A DNA stretch of 64,000 nt, from positions 2,396,179 through 2,460,178 of the forward strand of contig CP126121.1 of NCBI GenBank assembly GCA_030123625.1, in the 5' to 3' direction. The position numbers were made by a program, and so were the translations under genes. Positions 61,197-64,000 of this stretch are shown in pieces. Each line of letters starts with the position of its first letter. The stretch's first letter is position 1. This DNA is from Nitrospira sp. (lineage in GTDB: Bacteria > Nitrospirota > Nitrospiria > Nitrospirales > Nitrospiraceae). Below the pieces are notes generated by a model. It searched no databases. It saw nothing but the letters and a program-made list of their open reading frames with translations, and was not told the DNA's origin.

Positions 61197-61745
61197 TCAA
61201 GCCTGCAATGCCCTCCAGAGGGTAGAACGGTTTACGGAAAGCAACGCGGCAACTTCGCTGGATGTTGTGCCGTCACTGAGGAGCTTACGGGCATGGTCAA
61301 GCTGGGCGGCAGATAGTTTCGGCTTGGCTCCAAATTTAACCCCGCGCCGTCGTGCTGCCTGTTGTCCGGCTTTGGTGCGCTCCACGATCAAGCCGCGTTC
61401 CAGTTCGGCCAGTAACGCCACCATATGCAACATGGCTTTCCCGAGCGGATGGGTCGTATCTATCTGCTCGGTCAGGCTCTGGAACTGTACGCCTCGGCTG
61501 GTGAGGTCGTGCAGGGTGTTCACCACATCGCGCACGCTGCGCCCCAGCCGGTCTAGTTTCCACACTATCAGCATGTCGCCATGTTCCAGTTGTTTTAAAC
61601 AACGGAGCAGGGCAGGGCGGTTTAATGTCGCGCCGCTTTTGCCTTCATCAACAAAGGTTTTCTTGCAGCCCGCCCGTTTCAGCGCGGCAAGTTGCAGGTC
61701 GGTGTTCTGGTCATCAGTAGAGACGCGGGCGTATCCGTATTTCAT
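61197..61745 (-). CDS. Tn3-type resolvase/invertase (serine recombinase)
   Basis: 182 residues: catalytic domain KYGYARVSTDDQNTDLQLAA (active Ser in RVSTDDQ), DMLIVWKLDRLGRSVRDVVN and an HTH end (TTSSEVAALLSVNRSTLWRA). Complete and intact. It cuts and rejoins DNA at paired res-like sites. It begins 18 bp after the parE stop on the same strand, so a parDE-resolvase operon is likely, as on transposons and plasmids. No transposase is seen. Confidence 0.92.
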   Translation of the reverse strand: MKYGYARVSTDDQNTDLQLAALKRAGCKKTFVDEGKSGATLNRPALLRCLKQLEHGDMLIVWKLDRLGRSVRDVVNTLHDLTSRGVQFQSLTEQIDTTHPLGKAMLHMVALLAELERGLIVERTKAGQQAARRRGVKFGAKPKLSAAQLDHARKLLSDGTTSSEVAALLSVNRSTLWRALQA

Positions 61746-61763
61746 AAAAGCTTCCTTGTTGCG

Positions 61764-62072
61764 TCAGTGAACAAACCCGCCTTGTTCAGCGATGGCGGCA
61801 ACGTCCCGCGCACCATGAAGAACCCGGACAACGATTAGTGTTCGCTTGGTGACTTGGTAGTAAATGGCGTAGGGATGGTGAAACGTGACTCGCAAGCCCG
61901 TACCGAGTTGGTCGCGGGTTGTGCCCATCAGCGGAGACTGCCGCACTACATCTATCGTCTTAATAATCCGGTCAAGGTAACGGGTTGCGGTCGTTTCACT
62001 CACTTCGGTCGCAATGTATCCCCAGATTTCCGCAAGGTCGGCTTCCGCTGCGTCGGTGAGGTGGAGGGTCAA
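61764..62072 (-). CDS. parE: ParE/RelE-type toxin
   Basis: 102 residues: LTDAAEADLAEIWGYIATEV, SPLMGTTRDQLGTGLRVTFH and YAIYYQVTKRTLIVVRVLHG are the ParE core. Poisons DNA gyrase in well-studied relatives. Its ATG overlaps the parD stop by four bases. Confidence 0.92.
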   Translation of the reverse strand: MTLHLTDAAEADLAEIWGYIATEVSETTATRYLDRIIKTIDVVRQSPLMGTTRDQLGTGLRVTFHHPYAIYYQVTKRTLIVVRVLHGARDVAAIAEQGGFVH

Positions 62073-62344
62073 GGCTTGGCTGATAACTTCCTCCCTCTGG
62101 CAATAATGCGCTTTTTATCAAACTGACGTACCCGGCCAGCAGCAATATCGGCTAATCCCTTATCGATGTCGGCTTTCAGTGCCGCGAATTCCTGAGACTG
62201 AAATGCCCGGCGTTGTTTCCATTCGCGCACGGCTTCGCGCACTACTTCACTGGTAGAGGCATAGTCTCCATCATCAACCGCTGCTTTGATAACCGCTGCC
62301 ATGTCAGTGGGCATGGTGATGGTCATGCGTTCAATACTCGCCAT
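62069..62344 (-). CDS. parD: ParD-type antitoxin
   Basis: 91 residues from ATG 62344, chosen because GGAGG lies just upstream; a start 30 bases earlier would run through the operator. N-terminal ribbon-helix-helix (RMTITMPTDMAAVIKAAVDD, DYASTSEVVREAVREWKQR) and a toxin-binding tail ending in SAKP. Binds and neutralises ParE and represses its own promoter. Confidence 0.9.
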   Translation of the reverse strand: MASIERMTITMPTDMAAVIKAAVDDGDYASTSEVVREAVREWKQRRAFQSQEFAALKADIDKGLADIAAGRVRQFDKKRIIARGRKLSAKP

Positions 62345-62356
62345 AGCATCCTCCGT

Positions 62357-62386
62357 GTATGATTCATTAATCATACTTTATCATAC
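62357..62386 (-). promoter_or_regulatory. parDE operator: GTATGAT repeats
   Basis: GTATGAT (62357-62363), its complement ATCATAC (62370-62376) and a further ATCATAC (62380-62386) lie just upstream of parD. A palindrome plus one extra half-site is usual for ribbon-helix-helix autorepression. Confidence 0.65.
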
Positions 62387-63022
62387 TATTCTGCTAAGGC
62401 AATCGGAGATTTCACGCGGAGAATGTGCAACAGACTTCTGCAACAGTCAAGGAGTAGATTTTATGCGGGTTCGGGAAGTGTTGCAGAAGTTACCACTTAT
62501 GAAACAGGCGATGAGGGATAAATGGCCGAAAGTGGTATCGTAAGATGGTACCACTTCGGCGGGATGTGGAGAGACGTTACAATACTTCCGGTTGGCCATT
62601 ACCCTAAAGACGGCACTATTTTTTCTGGCCGATAGAATATAGACCGCGATAAGTCATGCGCCAAACAGCCAAATTGCACTGGGAATGGGCATGCCAGAAA
62701 GTTCGGGTCATGTTGCATCACATCTTGTTCGTGTCTGGCTGAGCCTTCCTGCCAGACTTCTTCCGTCACCGCCTTGAGCGTATCTAAAGAAAATTCTTTC
62801 CTGCCGCTCGCTGCGTAACCGTATAGTCGAAGCTTCTGGTGTGGACCGCGATAATACTAGCGCGCCTAGCTTGATGTCCAAAGTTGAATAAGAATAGGAG
62901 CCAAGGCCTTACTTTGCGGAAGAGGTAGAGCGTAGTATGAATGGCTCAAGAATTGCGCGTGAAGAATCAAGCAGGTCGGCGTAGATGACTGCTTCAGCGA
63001 ACAGCGAATAAGGAGGCCGATT
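62387..63022. other. Right flank of the mosaic island
   Basis: 636 bp without a supported gene. It includes an imperfect hairpin (62526-62559; CCGAAAGTGGTATC against GATGGTACCACTTCGG), a remnant of HVA1 (62823-62855), and the 23-bp sequence at 62984-63006 shared with 36207-36229, directly before the ribosome binding site AAGGAGG of the isochorismatase-family gene. Confidence 0.5.
62823..62855 (-). pseudogene. Remnant of an HVA1-type gene (middle part)
   Basis: 33 bp matching 47355-47387 of the intact HVA1 gene with four mismatches; on the minus strand it reads IIAVHTRSFDYT. Neither end of the gene survives here. Confidence 0.7.
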
Positions 63023-63862
63023 ATGGCGAGGAAGGAACTCCATGAAGCAGGCTCTTTCGTCACAGACGGTGAGGATATGAGCAAGACCCATCCTTCGCGG
63101 CGGGAAATTCTGGCTCGGGGAAGCAAGATGGCGCTCGGCATGGGGGTTGCGACCCTGCTTGGCAACGTCGGAATTTTCCAAGAGCAATCCTATGGAATGG
63201 ATCGATCTACACCCAATCTCCTCGATTCACTGGCGCCCGCCCGCACGGCCTTGCTGGTGATCGACATGCAGCGGGACTTTCTCCTACCGGAGGGTTACGC
63301 GGCGCAGGCAGGGCTCGACATTGCGCCGTTGGTCGCGACCATCCGTCCGATCGAAAAGCTGCTTGCCGTGGGGCGAAAAGCCGGACTGCTGATCGTGCAT
63401 ACCCGCGAAGGCCATGTGCCGGACCTGTCCGATTGTCCGCCATACAAACTGGAGCGGAGTCGAAGGGCCGGTGCGGAAATCGGTTCGAAAGGTCCGCTCG
63501 GTCGTCTGTTGGTGCGGGGTGAAGTCGGGCACGATTTCGTGGAGACCTTACGTCCCTTGGAACGGGAGATCGTTATCGACAAGCCCGGCTATAGCGCGTT
63601 CGCTCACACCGGATTACCACAAGTGCTGGCGAAACACGGCATTAAAACACTCATTTTAACGGGCGTCACCACGGAGGTGTGCGTCAGCTCCACGTTACGC
63701 GCTGCAATCGACCTTGGGTACCGCTGTATCACGGTGAGTGATGCCTGCGCTTCGGGAAATCCCGCCCTGCACAAAGCTGCATTGGCTATGATCGGCGTGG
63801 AAGGCGGCATCTTCGGCGAAGTCGCCACAACCTCAGAGGTCATTGAGCGATTCACCCGCTGA
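63023..63862 (+). CDS. Isochorismatase-family cysteine hydrolase with Tat-like leader
   Basis: 279 residues. The N-terminal 60 residues hold a twin-arginine-like stretch (SRREILARGSKMALGMGVAT), implying export. Catalytic domain about 70-275: Asp in LLVIDMQRDFLLPE, Lys in IDKPGYSAF, nucleophile Cys in GVTTEVCVSSTLRAAIDLGY, the Asp-Lys-Cys triad of biuret hydrolase, nicotinamidase and isochorismatase relatives. Substrate not assignable. AAGGAGG precedes the ATG. An in-frame ATG 18 codons on is possible. Confidence 0.88.
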   Translation: MARKELHEAGSFVTDGEDMSKTHPSRREILARGSKMALGMGVATLLGNVGIFQEQSYGMDRSTPNLLDSLAPARTALLVIDMQRDFLLPEGYAAQAGLDIAPLVATIRPIEKLLAVGRKAGLLIVHTREGHVPDLSDCPPYKLERSRRAGAEIGSKGPLGRLLVRGEVGHDFVETLRPLEREIVIDKPGYSAFAHTGLPQVLAKHGIKTLILTGVTTEVCVSSTLRAAIDLGYRCITVSDACASGNPALHKAALAMIGVEGGIFGEVATTSEVIERFTR

Positions 63863-63893
63863 TAGAGATCCTTGGTGACCGAACCGAACCACA

Positions 63894-64000
63894 TCAATCC
63901 GCATCTCGCTGAATCGTCGAGGCATAGCCGTCTTCCGACACATAGGCTTTGACCTGATCGCCGATCGTCACGCGATCCATCTTGGTATGATCGTCGACGC
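63894..64000 (-). CDS. C-terminal end of a small protein, cut by the window edge
   Basis: The last 35 codons read HTKMDRVTIGDQVKAYVSED then GYASTIQRDAD and a TGA at 63894. The beta-type pattern with MDRVTIGDQV resembles small periplasmic OB-fold/DUF proteins that end in a similar ...VTxLQR tail, but too little is present to name it. It converges with the isochorismatase-family gene. Confidence 0.5.
   Translation of the reverse strand, partial: VDDHTKMDRVTIGDQVKAYVSEDGYASTIQRDAD

Noticed and set aside
62464-62541. 25-codon plus-strand peptide next to the 62.5-kb hairpin
   Set aside because: Too short, no ribosome binding site, and its end overlaps the hairpin; no support beyond an open frame.

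Overview
This 64 kb window comes from a GC-rich, Gram-negative bacterium. The mix of genes (encapsulin with DyP peroxidase, two molybdopterin oxidoreductases, alpha-carbonic anhydrase, tandem CzcC/TolC proteins, HVA1, CsbD, DUF1328 and DUF2934 stress proteins, sigma-54 signalling) would fit a Nitrospira-like (Nitrospirota) organism. That placement is inference; no rRNA or other marker is present. Most genes are on the minus strand in long runs. There are no rRNA or tRNA genes and no CRISPR array.

Layout. 0-5 kb: the 3' part of a glycogen-debranching enzyme and a five-PAS hybrid histidine kinase. 5-8 kb: a 58-aa ORF, two tandem Crp/Fnr-like regulators, and the stress proteins DUF1328 and CsbD. 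8-17 kb: a minus-strand run of universal stress protein, Na,K-ATPase-like P-type ATPase, MacA-like adaptor, MacB-type permease and MgtA-like ATPase. 17-21 kb: two CBS proteins, a cupredoxin, and an NDH-2 dehydrogenase coupled to a DUF2934 protein, flanked by two copies of one leader sequence. 21-28 kb: a three-component drug-efflux operon preceded by a good sigma-54 promoter and its probable sigma-54 activator, then a PII-like protein. 28.6-33.7 kb: a visibly A/T-richer island bordered by gene remnants, carrying a caspase-like/NACHT/HEAT protein translationally coupled to a coiled-coil serine hydrolase; this is the best candidate for an undescribed (probably defence) system. 33.7-46.8 kb: lipoprotein, Rieske-FAD reductase, YdeP-type formate-dehydrogenase-like enzyme with FdhD, two tandem outer-membrane channels, carbonic anhydrase, a Tat-exported molybdoenzyme and a repeat lipoprotein. 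47-58 kb: a stress cluster with HVA1, DUF488, encapsulin, DyP peroxidase, a frameshifted NAD-formate dehydrogenase, BON, YfdX-like and HdeD proteins, Hsp20, and a two-component system whose NtrC-type regulator is frameshifted. 58.5-62.4 kb: a mosaic of mobile or defence modules (higBA, resolvase fragment, Eco57I-type methylase fragment, HEPN-like protein, resolvase, parDE). 63-64 kb: an isochorismatase-family hydrolase and a gene end.

Between the genes there is structure that ordinary annotation would miss: a four-unit hairpin array with about 44-bp period and changing but still pairing stems (52336-52480); a 203-bp dispersed repeat derived from the hsp20 upstream region, one copy next to an hsp20 remnant; two remnants of the HVA1 gene elsewhere; CCTAGG-centred palindromes in several promoters; and a hairpin inside the linker of the hybrid kinase. 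The overall theme is envelope and oxidative stress, metal/ion and drug efflux, and formate/molybdenum redox chemistry, with two accessory islands inserted.
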